A program made the position numbers and the translations under genes. A stretch of 64,000 bases of DNA from Zeimonas sp046347945 (GTDB lineage: Bacteria; Pseudomonadota; Gammaproteobacteria; Burkholderiales; Burkholderiaceae_E), in NCBI GenBank assembly GCA_046347945.1, contig JAXMFB010000010.1:62001-126000 (forward strand). Reading direction: 5' to 3'. The first letter of the stretch is position 1. Every line of letters begins with the position of its first letter. The notes below the pieces were generated by a model. That model did not search any database. It saw only the letters and a list, made by a program, of their open reading frames with translations, and was not told the origin of the DNA. Positions 1 through 8,979 of this stretch are shown piece after piece.

Positions 1-2
1 CC

Positions 3-479
3 GGGATGGCGCTCGCGCTCCCCGTGAGCGCGTTGGTGTCCTCGCTGGTGTCGGGCGCTGGCCGCGCGCGCCTGCCGGCCGCGCTGGCGCTGTCGTCGGT
101 GCTCGTCTACCAGCTCGCGCCGCACGCCGGAGCGCCGCTCGCGCGGGGCGTTTCGTGGTGGCCGCAAGTGGGACGCGGCGGGCTGCTCGCTGCGCTCGAG
201 CTCGCGCTCTGTTTCGGATGGCTCGGTGCGATGCTGACGCTGTCGCTGCGCTGGTCGGCGCTGCGCGGCGAGGACATCGGGCGCCGGCGCATCGCGTGGC
301 CCCTGGCGGCGGTGGTCGTTCTCATGCTCACCGAGCTTGCACAGGCGTGGATACCCGGCCGCACCCCCGACACCTCGGCGCCGCTGCTGACGGCACTGGC
401 CTTCGCGGTCGCTTGGGCACTGACCGGCGCGCCGCTCAGAGACCGAGCTCCGCCCAGATCGCGTCGACCCGTTTCCTGA
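3..479 (+). CDS. VanZ-like membrane protein, C-terminal part (5' end outside window)
   Basis: The first in-frame ATG is at position 6, but the reading frame is open to the window edge, so the true start is probably upstream. The visible part has hydrophobic stretches at about residues 1-14, 30-40, 57-80 and 97-113 and another near the end. A Glu-Leu-Ala-Gln-Ala-Trp followed by Pro-Gly-Arg-Thr-Pro-Asp resembles the E..Q...PGR..D signature of VanZ-like proteins, which are integral membrane proteins of unclear role. Its last 44 nt overlap the 3' end of ubiD on the opposite strand (tail to tail). Family call is moderate; function is unknown. Confidence 0.55.
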   Translation, partial: GMALALPVSALVSSLVSGAGRARLPAALALSSVLVYQLAPHAGAPLARGVSWWPQVGRGGLLAALELALCFGWLGAMLTLSLRWSALRGEDIGRRRIAWPLAAVVVLMLTELAQAWIPGRTPDTSAPLLTALAFAVAWALTGAPLRDRAPPRSRRPVS

Positions 480-1992
480 CTGCCTCGTCCATCACGATCG
501 GGCGGCCCCACTCGCGCGTCGTCTCGCCCGGCCACTTGCCGGTCGCATCGATGCCCATCTTCGAGCCCAGCCCGGATACCGGCGAGGCGAAATCGAGGTA
601 GTCGATCGGCGTGCGCTCGACCAGCGTGGTGTCGCGAACCGGGTCGACTCGCGTGGTGATCGCCCAGATCACTTCCTTCCAGTCGCGAACGTCGATGTCG
701 TCGTCGGTCACGACGATGAACTTGGTGTACATGAACTGGCGCAGGAAGCTCCAGATCCCGAACATCACGCGCTTCGCGTGCCCCGGGTACTGCTTGCGCA
801 TCGACACGACGGCCATCCGGTACGAGCATCCTTCGGGCGGCAGATGGAAGTCGACGATCTCGGGGAACTGCTTCCTGAGGATCGGCACGAACAGCTCGTT
901 CAACGCGACGCCGAGCACCGCGGGCTCGTCGGGAGGCTTGCCGGTGTAGGTGGAGTGATAGATCGGATCGCGGCGCATCGTGATGCGATCGATCGTGAAC
1001 ACGGGGAACCAGTCCTGCTCGTTGTAGTAGCCGGTGTGGTCGCCGTAGGGGCCTTCGAGCGCCATCTCCCAGCCGCTGCGCGCCGCAGGCGGAAGATCCT
1101 GCGTCCACCCCAGGCGTCGTGCGTGGGCCAGCGTGGCGCTCGCGTCCGGATCCGGGCGGATCGAGCCTTCGAGGACGATTTCCGACGATGCGGGCACGCG
1201 CAAGTCGTTGCCGATGCAGGCCGCGAGCTCGGTCTTCGCGCCGCGCAGCAGCCCGGCGAACTGGTACTCGGACAGCGTGTCGGGCACCGGAGTCACCGCG
1301 GCGAGCGTGGTCGCAGGATCGGCGCCCAGCGCGACCGCGATCGGGAACGGCTCGCCAGGATGCCGTGCCGCGTGCGCGCGAAAGTCGAGCGCGCCGCCGC
1401 GATGCGCGAGCCATCGCATGATCGTGCGGTTCGGGCCGATCACCTGCTGTCGGTAGATGCCGAGGTTCTGGCGCGGCGCGTGCGGCCCGCGCGTCACCAC
1501 GAGTCCCCAGGTGATCAGCGGCGCTGCGTCGCCGGGCCAACAGGTCTGCACCGGCAGCTGCGCGAGGTCGACCGCGTCGCCTTCGTGCACGACCTGCTGG
1601 CATGGCGCGCCCGGGATCTCGCGCGGCGCCATGTGCATCACCTGGCGAAGCACCGGCCACTTGTCCCACGCATCGCGCAGGCCCTTCGGGGGCTCGGGCT
1701 CCTTCAGGTACGCGAGCAACTCGCCGATTCCGCGCAGCGCATCGATCGAATCGGCGCCCATGCCGAGCGCGACGCGGCGCGGCGTACCGAACAGGTTCGC
1801 GAGCACCGGCATCGGGTGCGAGCGGGATCCGTCGCGCGGATGCTCGAACAGCAGCGCGGGCCCGCCGGCGCGCAGGACGCGATCCGACACCTCGGTCATT
1901 TCCAGGTGCGGCGAGACCGGAATAGAGACCCGCTTCAACTCGCCGATCGCATCGAGTTGCTGAAGGAAGTCACGCAGGTCTTTGTATTTCAC
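436..1992 (-). CDS. ubiD: UbiD family decarboxylase (3-octaprenyl-4-hydroxybenzoate carboxy-lyase)
   Basis: The product is 518 residues, close to E. coli UbiD (about 500). It begins with MKYKDLRDFLQQLDAIGELKRV, the usual start of the family, and keeps conserved blocks such as the ALLFE-x-P region near residue 47, PLITWG near residue 157, the NLGIYRQQ block near 175, and EIVLEG near 275. UbiD uses prenylated FMN to decarboxylate 3-polyprenyl-4-hydroxybenzoate in ubiquinone synthesis. It stands alone here, with no ubiX partner beside it. Because UbiD relatives also act on other aromatic acids and this window is rich in aromatic metabolism, a different substrate is possible, but the overall match favours the ubiquinone enzyme. 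Confidence 0.9.
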   Translation of the reverse strand: MKYKDLRDFLQQLDAIGELKRVSIPVSPHLEMTEVSDRVLRAGGPALLFEHPRDGSRSHPMPVLANLFGTPRRVALGMGADSIDALRGIGELLAYLKEPEPPKGLRDAWDKWPVLRQVMHMAPREIPGAPCQQVVHEGDAVDLAQLPVQTCWPGDAAPLITWGLVVTRGPHAPRQNLGIYRQQVIGPNRTIMRWLAHRGGALDFRAHAARHPGEPFPIAVALGADPATTLAAVTPVPDTLSEYQFAGLLRGAKTELAACIGNDLRVPASSEIVLEGSIRPDPDASATLAHARRLGWTQDLPPAARSGWEMALEGPYGDHTGYYNEQDWFPVFTIDRITMRRDPIYHSTYTGKPPDEPAVLGVALNELFVPILRKQFPEIVDFHLPPEGCSYRMAVVSMRKQYPGHAKRVMFGIWSFLRQFMYTKFIVVTDDDIDVRDWKEVIWAITTRVDPVRDTTLVERTPIDYLDFASPVSGLGSKMGIDATGKWPGETTREWGRPIVMDEAVRKRVDAIWAELGL

Positions 1993-2065
1993 GGAAGTAT
2001 GTCACTGCGATTTCGCGATGCGGATTGTCTCATCGATTCCATTGCGCATCATGGGACGCTGAAAT

Positions 2066-2094
2066 TTGACCTTCCGCGGTCACGTCCATAGAAT
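2066..2094 (+). promoter_or_regulatory. Sigma-70-type promoter upstream of the lytic transglycosylase
   Basis: TTGACC (2066-2071) and TAGAAT (2089-2094) are separated by exactly 17 bp. The predicted start near 2101 would give a leader of about 220 nt before the start codon at 2323. The 330-bp gap between ubiD and the transglycosylase holds this promoter, the palindrome at 2114-2129 and otherwise nothing recognised. Confidence 0.6.
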
Positions 2095-2113
2095 CGCGCC
2101 GGGTTTTCGATGT

Positions 2114-2129
2114 GTCGTCATGTGACGAC
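2114..2129. promoter_or_regulatory. 16-bp perfect inverted repeat (possible operator)
   Basis: GTCGTCA and TGACGAC flank a TG dinucleotide. It lies about 20 bp downstream of the -10 box of the predicted promoter, where a repressor could block transcription. No regulator is encoded next to it, so the role is inference. Confidence 0.35.
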
Positions 2130-2322
2130 CTGCGATCGAAGCCCTTAACGAGTCCCGGCGCAGACCGGGATCATGCGGCACGAACCGCATTCAATCATCA
2201 GCAGGCGGCGAAGCATCGCCTGTGCGAGAGAGTTGAGGCCCGCGTTCCCAGATCCTGGCGGGCACAGCAAGGACCGATCGCCTGTTCGGCGAACCGTACG
2301 GCGCAAGCCGGAAGGAGGCTCG

Positions 2323-3420
2323 ATGCTCAAGCAGCGTCAGGTCGGGATGTTGTTCGATCCGTGCGTTCGCGCCATCGGCGCAGCGCGCTTCTCGATGGCT
2401 GCGGTACCGCTTGCCGCATTGCTGGTCGTCGCAGCGGTATCGCTGCGCGAGGGCGATCGCGCCGGCGCCGCGGCGGACGCACTGCCCGGAGTCGGCGCCC
2501 CGGCGCATCCGGCGGTGTTCGCGAATGCATTCGCGCCGCGCTTCGCGTTGCCGGCGCTCGCGCTGCCGTGGGAAACGTCGCCGGCGCTCACGGGGCCCCG
2601 GCACGACGCCGGCTCGAAGCAGGCGTCTTCGCAGGCCGCGTCGCGCTCGCCTCTGAAGCTCACCCCCGAGCAGCAGAAAGTCGCGCAGTTCGTCGCGAAG
2701 AAATACCGCATGGCGGTCGGCGACGTGCAGGACCTCGTCGGGTATGCCTATCGCGCAGCCAGGGAGTCGCGGCTCGATCCGTACCTCGTGCTGGCGGTGA
2801 TGTCGATCGAATCCAGCTTCAACCCGAATGCGCGCAGCCCCGCAGGCGCGCAGGGGCTGATGCAGGTGCTCACGCGCGTGCACGCCGACAAGTTCGCGCC
2901 GTTCGGCGGCGCGGCTGCCGCGTTCGACCCGGTGGCCAACATCAGCGTGGGCTCGCGGATCCTCAAGGAGTACCTGGTGCGCGAGGGCAGCGTCGAAGGC
3001 GCGCTGAAGTCGTACGTGGGCGCCGCGTTGCACGAGCACGATTCGGGCTACGGGTACAAGGTCCTGTCGGAGCGCGAGCGCATCGCCGCGGCGGCGGCGG
3101 GCCGGCCGATTCCCGTTCAGCCTCTGAAGCCGCCTGTCGCAGCCGGCGACGCCGGCCCGAACCGCGCAGTCGCGACGACGGCGCTCGGTGCGCCGGGCGA
3201 AAGCCGGGGTGTGGTCCCGGCCGCATTGCGCCCGCCCGATGAGCGCGCCGCGCCGATCGGCGGCGCGCGCGACGCTGCGCCGAACGATGCCGCGCGCGAT
3301 GTCGGGCCCGTGATGCCGCCCGACGCACCGCTGCTCGACGCGGCCGCCGACGCGCCGCCTCCCGCGCGGGCCGCCGGCGAGCCGCTCGCGCACGCGTCCT
3401 ACGAATTCGCCGCGCTCTGA
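2323..3420 (+). CDS. Lytic transglycosylase (SLT-domain)
   Basis: The protein has 365 residues. The start at 2323 was chosen because GAAGGAGG (2311-2318) lies 4 nt upstream; a longer in-frame ATG at 2173 lacks this support. A basic N-terminus and hydrophobic segment at about residues 24-38 suggest a signal anchor. The SLT domain (about 115-245) shows the catalytic-glutamate motif SIESSFNP (Glu163), then AGAQGLMQV, which are typical of enzymes that cleave peptidoglycan between MurNAc and GlcNAc with anhydro-sugar formation. Expected Ser/Gly and Asn positions such as NI-x-VGSRIL are present near residue 207. The last 100 residues are Ala/Pro/Asp-rich and probably disordered. It would act in the periplasm. 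Confidence 0.85.
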   Translation: MLKQRQVGMLFDPCVRAIGAARFSMAAVPLAALLVVAAVSLREGDRAGAAADALPGVGAPAHPAVFANAFAPRFALPALALPWETSPALTGPRHDAGSKQASSQAASRSPLKLTPEQQKVAQFVAKKYRMAVGDVQDLVGYAYRAARESRLDPYLVLAVMSIESSFNPNARSPAGAQGLMQVLTRVHADKFAPFGGAAAAFDPVANISVGSRILKEYLVREGSVEGALKSYVGAALHEHDSGYGYKVLSERERIAAAAAGRPIPVQPLKPPVAAGDAGPNRAVATTALGAPGESRGVVPAALRPPDERAAPIGGARDAAPNDAARDVGPVMPPDAPLLDAAADAPPPARAAGEPLAHASYEFAAL

Positions 3421-3460
3421 GCGGCAGCACAGCCCGCAGCAGCGGCTGGTCCGGCCCGCG

Positions 3461-4648
3461 TCATCCGCGCTGGCGCTCGCGCGCGGGCAGGTAGCGCGCA
3501 AGTCGCGCGATCGCCTCCTGAAGGCGATCCATCGAGGTTGCATACGACAGTCGCAGGTAGCGCGACGGCTCGTGGCGGCCGAAGTCCTTGCCCGGCACCA
3601 CCGACACGTGGATGCGCTCGAGCAGTTCGAGCGCGAACGCGGAACTGTCGTCGCTGTGGGCGCTGCAGTCGGCGTACGCGTAGAAGGCCCCGTCCGGCGT
3701 CACCGGCACGGGCAGGCCCGCCCCCCGCAAGGCCGGCACGATGTAGTCGCGTCGCCGCTGGAACTCGCGGCGTCGCGCTTCGTATTCGGCGAGCGATTCG
3801 GCGTCGAAGCACGCGATCGCCGCGTGCTGGGCGAGCGTCGACGCGCAGATGTACAGGTTCTGCGCGAGCTTCTCGAACACCGGCGCGTGCGCCTCGGGCA
3901 CCACCAGCCATCCGAGGCGCCAGCCGGTCATGTGGAAATACTTCGAGAAGCTGTTGGTGACGACCAGGTCTTCGCCCCAGGCGAGCGCCGAGCGCGGTGA
4001 GCCGTCGTACGACAGGCCGAGGTAGATCTCGTCGACGATCGTGAAGCCGCCTCGTGCGCGCACGGCGTCGACGATCCGGCCCAACTCGTCGAACGGGATC
4101 GAGGTGCCCGTCGGATTCGCGGGCGACGCGATCAGGGCGCCGCGGGTGCCGGCGTGCCAGTGCGCTTCGACCATCGCCCGGGTGAGCTGGAAGCGGGTCT
4201 CGGGGCCGACCGCCACGAGCTGCGGCACGCCGTCGAACGCAGTCACGAAATGGCGGTTGCACGGGTAGCCGGGGTCGGTCATCAGCACCGAGGCGCCCGG
4301 ATCGACGAGTGCGCAGCAGGCCAGCGACAGCGCGGCCGAGGCGCCCGCGGTCACCACGATCCGCGACGGGGCGATGTCCAGCCCGTAGCGCTCGCCGTAA
4401 TCTCGCGCGATCGCCTCGCGCAGCGGCGCGAAGCCGGTGGCGGCGGTGTAGCGCGTGTGGCCGGCGCGCACGGCGCGCTCGAGCGCCGCGACCACCGGCT
4501 CGGGCGCGGTGAAGTCGGGCTCGCCGATGTTCAGGTGGATCACCGGGCGGCCGGCCGCCTCGAGGGCGGCCGCCCGCTTGGTCAGCTCCATCACGTGGAA
4601 CGGGTCGATCTGCGCGGTGCGCCGCGCCAGCGGGTAGCGAGTGCTCAT
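3461..4648 (-). CDS. Class I/II PLP-dependent aminotransferase
   Basis: The 395-residue protein is a fold-type I aminotransferase of the AspC/AlaT-like group. It shows the N-terminal LNIGEPDF, the TAGASAAL cofactor-phosphate region near residue 100, SPANPTGT near 175, VDEIYLGL near 205, and the PLP lysine in SFSKYFHMTGWRLGW (Lys236). The late LRLSY supplies the usual substrate carboxylate-binding arginine. The ATG at 4648 was preferred to upstream starts because homologs begin here with a short basic N-terminus. It lies 11 bp downstream of dctM on the same strand and may be the last gene of the TRAP operon. The substrate cannot be read from sequence. Confidence 0.85.
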   Translation of the reverse strand: MSTRYPLARRTAQIDPFHVMELTKRAAALEAAGRPVIHLNIGEPDFTAPEPVVAALERAVRAGHTRYTAATGFAPLREAIARDYGERYGLDIAPSRIVVTAGASAALSLACCALVDPGASVLMTDPGYPCNRHFVTAFDGVPQLVAVGPETRFQLTRAMVEAHWHAGTRGALIASPANPTGTSIPFDELGRIVDAVRARGGFTIVDEIYLGLSYDGSPRSALAWGEDLVVTNSFSKYFHMTGWRLGWLVVPEAHAPVFEKLAQNLYICASTLAQHAAIACFDAESLAEYEARRREFQRRRDYIVPALRGAGLPVPVTPDGAFYAYADCSAHSDDSSAFALELLERIHVSVVPGKDFGRHEPSRYLRLSYATSMDRLQEAIARLARYLPARERQRG

Positions 4649-4659
4649 CGCACCGAATG

Positions 4660-5943
4660 CTACCGGTAGAACAGCTCCACGAGTCCCAATCCGGTGATCG
4701 GCACGTAGGTCACCATCAGCAGGACGGCCAGCAGCACGCCGATGAACCAGACGTTCGTCTTCGTGACCGCCCAGACGCTTTCCTTGGCGATCGAGCAGGC
4801 CACCATCAGTACGCTGGCCACCGGCGGCGTCTGCTGGCCGATGCCGAGGTTGATCGTGACGATCAGTCCGAAGTGCACCGGGTCGATGCCGGCCGCCTTG
4901 ACCAGCGGCATCACGACCGGCACGACCAGGATGATCGCCGCGGCCGAGTGCAGGAACATGCCGAGCAGCAGGAACAGCAGGTTCAGCAGCGCGAGGATCG
5001 CCCACTTGTTGGCCGTGAGCTCGGTCACCGCCTGCGCGAGCTTCTGCGGCGCCTGCACCTCGGTGAGATAGACGCCGAGCAGCGCCGACGTGGCGACGAG
5101 CAACATGACGACCGCGGTCTGCGAGCCGCCCTCGATCACCGCCGCACGCAGGTGGGCGAGGTCGAGCTCGCGATAGACGACCAGGCCGATGAACAGCGCC
5201 GCGACGACCGCCAGCGCCGCGCCTTCGGTCGCGGTGACGATGCCGCCGAAGATGCCGCCCAGGATGATCATCGGCAGCGTGAACGCCCACAGCGCCTCGC
5301 GCGCCGTGCGCCGCACCTCGCTCCACCTGAACTCCTGCTCGATCGGCAGGTCGTAGCGGTGCGCGAACCAGTAGGCCATCGCCATCAGCCCGAGGCCGCC
5401 GATGATGCCGGGCACGATGCCGGCCACGAACAGCTGCACGACCGAGGCCTCCGCCATCACCGCGTAGAGGATCATCGGGATCGACGGGGGGATGATCACC
5501 GCCAGCGTGGCCGCCGAGGACATCACCGCGGCGGCGAGCGCGGGCGGGTAGCCCTTCTTCTTCATCGCCGGGATCGTGATCGACCCGAGCGCCGCCACGT
5601 CGGCCACCGCCGACCCGGAGATCTCGGCGAAGAACAGCGACGCGCCGATCGACACCATCGCCAGCCCGCCGCGGATGAACCCGAGCAGCGCGGTCGCGAA
5701 CGCGATCAGGCGCGACGAGATGCCCGAGGCGTTCATGATCGCGCCGGCCAGGATGAACAGCGGGATCGCGAGCAACGGAAAGTTGGTCGCCGCGTTGTAG
5801 ACGACGATCGGCAGGTTCGGCAACGCCGCGGTGCCCTGGACCAGCCAGATCGCCGCGATGGCGACGACGCCGAGCGCGACGGCGATCGGGACGTTCAGCA
5901 GGACCAGGCCCAGCACGCAGGCGAACAGCAGCAGCATCTCCAC
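4660..5943 (-). CDS. dctM: TRAP transporter large permease (DctM family)
   Basis: This is a highly hydrophobic protein of about 427 residues with many membrane segments, the expected size for DctM. Typical family blocks are seen: LFILAGAIMNASG, FFAEISGSAVADVAALG, IPPSIPMI, GQQTPPVASVL and a Pro/Gly-rich end. DctM is the ion-coupled transport subunit of tripartite TRAP importers. A GTG at 5943 was chosen because GAGGAG lies 8 nt upstream; an ATG at 5937 is the alternative. It follows dctQ on the same strand and shares its operon. Confidence 0.9.
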   Translation of the reverse strand: MEMLLLFACVLGLVLLNVPIAVALGVVAIAAIWLVQGTAALPNLPIVVYNAATNFPLLAIPLFILAGAIMNASGISSRLIAFATALLGFIRGGLAMVSIGASLFFAEISGSAVADVAALGSITIPAMKKKGYPPALAAAVMSSAATLAVIIPPSIPMILYAVMAEASVVQLFVAGIVPGIIGGLGLMAMAYWFAHRYDLPIEQEFRWSEVRRTAREALWAFTLPMIILGGIFGGIVTATEGAALAVVAALFIGLVVYRELDLAHLRAAVIEGGSQTAVVMLLVATSALLGVYLTEVQAPQKLAQAVTELTANKWAILALLNLLFLLLGMFLHSAAAIILVVPVVMPLVKAAGIDPVHFGLIVTINLGIGQQTPPVASVLMVACSIAKESVWAVTKTNVWFIGVLLAVLLMVTYVPITGLGLVELFYR

Positions 5944-5998
5944 GCTCGGGACTCCTCGGGATCTCGGGGTGTTCGTTCCTGGGGGTGCGCTGCGGCGC

Positions 5999-6520
5999 TC
6001 AGTGCGAGGCTTCGCGCGCCGCGTCTTCGGCCGTGGCGCCATGGGCGCGCTCGGCGCGCGCCCACGCCAGCGCCTCGGGCAGCGTCAGCAGCTCGGCCAC
6101 GATGATCAGTGCAGCGGAGATCGGGATGACGGACTGCACCAGCGACACCGGCACTTCGGGCAGGCTCACCAGCGTGTCGGTCGCGAGCACGTCGAGCACC
6201 TGCCATCCGATCACGCCCAGCAGCGCGAAGAAGCCGATCACCAGCGCCTCGACCGCGATCGTGACCGCGAGCCGCGGCCCCGGCGGCATCAGCGCGACCA
6301 GCTCGGGGCAGCTGATGTGCCCGCGCCTGGCTGCTGCGTAGGCCGAGCCGTAGAAAGTCAGCCAGGCGAGCAGGATCGACGCGACCTCGTCGTACCAGAC
6401 CAGCGACTCGCCGATCGTGCGGAAGACGACGCCGACCGTCACTTCGATGGCCAGCACCGTCATCAGCGCGATGACGATCCACTCGAGCGCTCCCTCGTAG
6501 AGCTTGCGCAACTTCAGCAT
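5999..6520 (-). CDS. dctQ: TRAP transporter small permease (DctQ family)
   Basis: The 173-residue protein has four predicted membrane helices (about 13-33, 45-65, 85-108 and 128-148), as in DctQ subunits. VVFRT, WYDEVASILLAWLTFYGSAYAARRGHI is represented by its parts WYDEVA and FYGSAYAARRGH, which is the family signature. It partners with DctM in the inner membrane. The gene starts 28 bp after the end of dctP and is followed by dctM. Confidence 0.9.
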   Translation of the reverse strand: MLKLRKLYEGALEWIVIALMTVLAIEVTVGVVFRTIGESLVWYDEVASILLAWLTFYGSAYAAARRGHISCPELVALMPPGPRLAVTIAVEALVIGFFALLGVIGWQVLDVLATDTLVSLPEVPVSLVQSVIPISAALIIVAELLTLPEALAWARAERAHGATAEDAAREASH

Positions 6521-6548
6521 CGCCCGGTCTCCCGCCTGGCCGCCCGGG

Positions 6549-7601
6549 TCACTTGCCGAGCTCGATCGCGCGATCGATCAGCTCCTTCGCACCCGGAACC
6601 GCCTTGCCGAACTCGTCGTAGGTCGACTTGCTGGCCGCGATGAACGCGTTCTTGTCGACCTCGTTGACCTGGATGCCGCTCGCCTTGATCTTCCCGAGCA
6701 GCTCGGTCTCCTGCTTCTGCGCGGTCTCGTAGACGAAAGCCTGGGTTTCCTTCGCGGTCTGCTCGAGCGTGCTGCGCACGTCGGCCGGCAGCGTCGCCCA
6801 CTTGCGCGCCCCGACGGTCAGGTAGGCGGGCGTGTAGACGTGCCCCGACAGCGACAGGTACTTCTGCACCTCGTGCAGCTTGGCGCTGTAGATCTGCGTG
6901 AACGGGTTCTCCTGGCCGTCCATCACGCCGGTCTGCAGCGCGGTGAACAGCTCCGAGAATTTCATCGGGCTCGGGTTGGCGCCGTAGGCCCTGAACATCG
7001 CGACCCGCCACTTGCCCTCGGGTACGCGCAGCTTGATGCCGGCCAGGTCTTCGGGCTTCTGGATCGGCCTGCGGTTGTTGGTGATGTGCCGGTAGCCGTT
7101 CTCCCAGACCCCGATGATCTTCAGGCCCTTCGCCTCGGCGGCCGGCGCGAGCTTCGGCCACACGATCTCCTTCTCGATCAGGGCCATGTGCTTGCGGTCC
7201 TTCACGAGGTAGGGCATCTCGAAGACGCCGAAGGTGTCGACTTCGCTGCTCATCACGGTCGACGGCACGGCCATGTCGATCGTGCCGAGCTTGAGCTTCT
7301 GCAGCATCTCCTTGTCGCCGCCCAGTTGGCTCGAGCCGAACACCACGACCTTGGCCTTGCCGGCGAGCTTGGCGTTGGCGCGCCGCGCGAACTCGTCGGC
7401 GCTGATCTGGAACAGCGATCCGGGCTCGCCGACGTGGCCGAGCTTGAGCTCGATCTCCTGCGCCGTCGCGCCGGGCGCGAACGCGCCGAGCGCGACGGTC
7501 AGGCCGATCGCGGCGCCGAGCGCGCCCTGCAGCGCACGGCGGCGCTGCGTCGTCGCCGGATGGCCGCCGGCGGCGGCACGAGTCTTCGCGTTGTGGTTCA
7601 T
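6549..7601 (-). CDS. dctP: TRAP transporter substrate-binding protein (DctP family)
   Basis: The 350-residue periplasmic protein begins with a basic N-terminus and a Tat/Sec-like signal peptide ending near Ala-Thr-Ala-Gln (about residue 48). RRRALQGALG resembles but does not fully match a twin-arginine motif. The mature part shows LKLGHVGEPGS, the conserved KLRVPEGKWRVAMFRAYGANPSPM region containing the carboxylate-binding Arg, and GVMDGQENPF, all typical of DctP. Start at 7601 is supported by GAGGAG just upstream. The protein would capture an organic acid for DctQM. The adjacent aminotransferase suggests an oxo- or hydroxy-acid, but this is inference. Confidence 0.9.
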   Translation of the reverse strand: MNHNAKTRAAAGGHPATTQRRRALQGALGAAIGLTVALGAFAPGATAQEIELKLGHVGEPGSLFQISADEFARRANAKLAGKAKVVVFGSSQLGGDKEMLQKLKLGTIDMAVPSTVMSSEVDTFGVFEMPYLVKDRKHMALIEKEIVWPKLAPAAEAKGLKIIGVWENGYRHITNNRRPIQKPEDLAGIKLRVPEGKWRVAMFRAYGANPSPMKFSELFTALQTGVMDGQENPFTQIYSAKLHEVQKYLSLSGHVYTPAYLTVGARKWATLPADVRSTLEQTAKETQAFVYETAQKQETELLGKIKASGIQVNEVDKNAFIAASKSTYDEFGKAVPGAKELIDRAIELGK

Positions 7602-7629
7602 GGTCTCCTCCTCTTGGTGGGGTCGATGC

Positions 7630-8859
7630 TCAGGCGGCGGCGCGCTCGGCACGCGGCGCCTTCGGGGCCGATGCAGCCAGGCTGTCCATCGCTGCCTGCA
7701 CGCCGCCCTTGCGGTGCGGCACGCCGGCCAGGCCGAGCGCCATCTCCACGCCGCCCAGCGTGCCGAGCAGCGTCAGGTCGTTGAAGTCGCCGAGGTGCCC
7801 GATGCGAAACACCCGGCCGGCGAGCTTGCTCAGCCCCTGGCCGAGCGACAGGTTGAAGTTCTCGAGTGCCAGCCTGCGCAGCGCATCGGCGCTGTGGCCC
7901 TCGGGCATCAGGACCGCGGTGAGCACGGGGCTGTGGCCGTCCGGATCCTGGCAGAGGATGTCGAGTCCCCAGCCGCGCACCGCCGATCGCGTGGCTTCCG
8001 CGTGGCGCCGGTGACGCGCGAAGACGTTCGGCAGACCCTCCTCGAGCAGCATCGCGATCGCCTCGTGCAGGCCGTAGAGCAGGTTGGTCGCCGGCGTGTA
8101 GGGGAAGAAGCCGCTCGCGTTCGGGCCGAGCATGTCGCCCCAATCCCAGTACGAGCGCGGCATCCGGGCCTGCCTTGCCGCCTCGAGCGCCTTCGCGCTG
8201 ATCGCGTTGAACGACAGGCCCGGCGTCAGCATCAACCCCTTCTGCGAGCCCGCCACGGAGACGTCCACGCCCCACTCGTCGTGCCGGTAGTCGATCGACG
8301 CGAGCGACGAGATCGTGTCGACCATCAGCAGCGCCGGGTGTTTCGCCCGGTCGATCGCGCGGCGCACCTCGTCGATCCGGCTGGTCACGCCGGTGGAGGT
8401 TTCGTTGTGGACGACGCAGACCGCCTTGAAGCGGTGCCCGCCGTCGGCGGCCAGCCGCGCCTCGATCGCGCCGGGATCGGCGCCGTGCCGCCAGTCGCCG
8501 GCAATGAACTCGACGGCCAGCCCGAGCCGGTCGGCCATCCGCTTCCACAGCGACGCGAAATGGCCGGTCTCGCACATCAGCACCGCGTCGCCGGGCGAGA
8601 GCGTGTTCACCAGGGCGGCTTCCCACGCGCCGGTGCCCGAGGACGGGTAGATCACCACCGGCCCCTCGGTCTGGAAGATCCTGCGCATTCCGCCGAGCAC
8701 CGACCTGCCGAGTTGCTGGAACTCGGGGCCGCGATGGTCGATCGTGGGATAGTCCATCGCGCGCAGGATCCGGTCGGGCACGTTCGACGGTCCGGGGATC
8801 TGCAGGAAGTGGCGGCCTGAAGGGTGGCCGTTGAGCGAAAGACCGTTGGAGAGTCTCAT
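7630..8859 (-). CDS. Serine-glyoxylate / alanine-glyoxylate-type aminotransferase
   Basis: A fold-type V class aminotransferase of 409 residues. It has IPGPSNVPDRI at residues 21-31, the SSGTGAWEAAL turn at 73-83, VHNETSTG at 150-157 and the PLP lysine in AGSQKGLM (Lys207). These match serine-glyoxylate aminotransferase (SgaA) and alanine-glyoxylate aminotransferase; the aspartate-glyoxylate enzyme BhcA of the beta-hydroxyaspartate cycle belongs to the same family. It is the first gene of the operon sgaA-like, dctP, dctQ, dctM, with 28 bp to dctP. The start at 8859 has GAGG upstream. A palindrome at 8913-8928, shared with the divergent GntR gene, probably controls it. Confidence 0.85.
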   Translation of the reverse strand: MRLSNGLSLNGHPSGRHFLQIPGPSNVPDRILRAMDYPTIDHRGPEFQQLGRSVLGGMRRIFQTEGPVVIYPSSGTGAWEAALVNTLSPGDAVLMCETGHFASLWKRMADRLGLAVEFIAGDWRHGADPGAIEARLAADGGHRFKAVCVVHNETSTGVTSRIDEVRRAIDRAKHPALLMVDTISSLASIDYRHDEWGVDVSVAGSQKGLMLTPGLSFNAISAKALEAARQARMPRSYWDWGDMLGPNASGFFPYTPATNLLYGLHEAIAMLLEEGLPNVFARHRRHAEATRSAVRGWGLDILCQDPDGHSPVLTAVLMPEGHSADALRRLALENFNLSLGQGLSKLAGRVFRIGHLGDFNDLTLLGTLGGVEMALGLAGVPHRKGGVQAAMDSLAASAPKAPRAERAAA

Positions 8860-8912
8860 CGGGATGCCTCGGAGGCGGGCCTGGAGAGCCCCGGAAATGC
8901 TTGCTTCGGGGC

Positions 8913-8928
8913 ATTTTGTATGCAAAAT
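8913..8928. promoter_or_regulatory. Putative GntR/FCD operator, copy 1
   Basis: ATTTTGTATGCAAAAT is a near-perfect 16-bp palindrome (two mismatched positions). It lies 54 bp upstream of the aminotransferase start, in the divergent gap. Twelve bases (TTTGTATGCAAA) recur exactly at 8980-8991, 65 bp away. GntR-FCD regulators commonly bind such AT-rich TTGTATACAA-like dyads. Confidence 0.65.
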
Positions 8929-8979
8929 TGGCGACCTGCAAGTTGGGGTTTCACCGGTAATACCGTCCTGCCGTCGAAG

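Noticed and set aside
4657..6105. A long His/Asp/Gln-rich frame on the plus strand
   Set aside because: It is the complement of the TRAP permease gene dctM, whose membrane protein reading is convincing.
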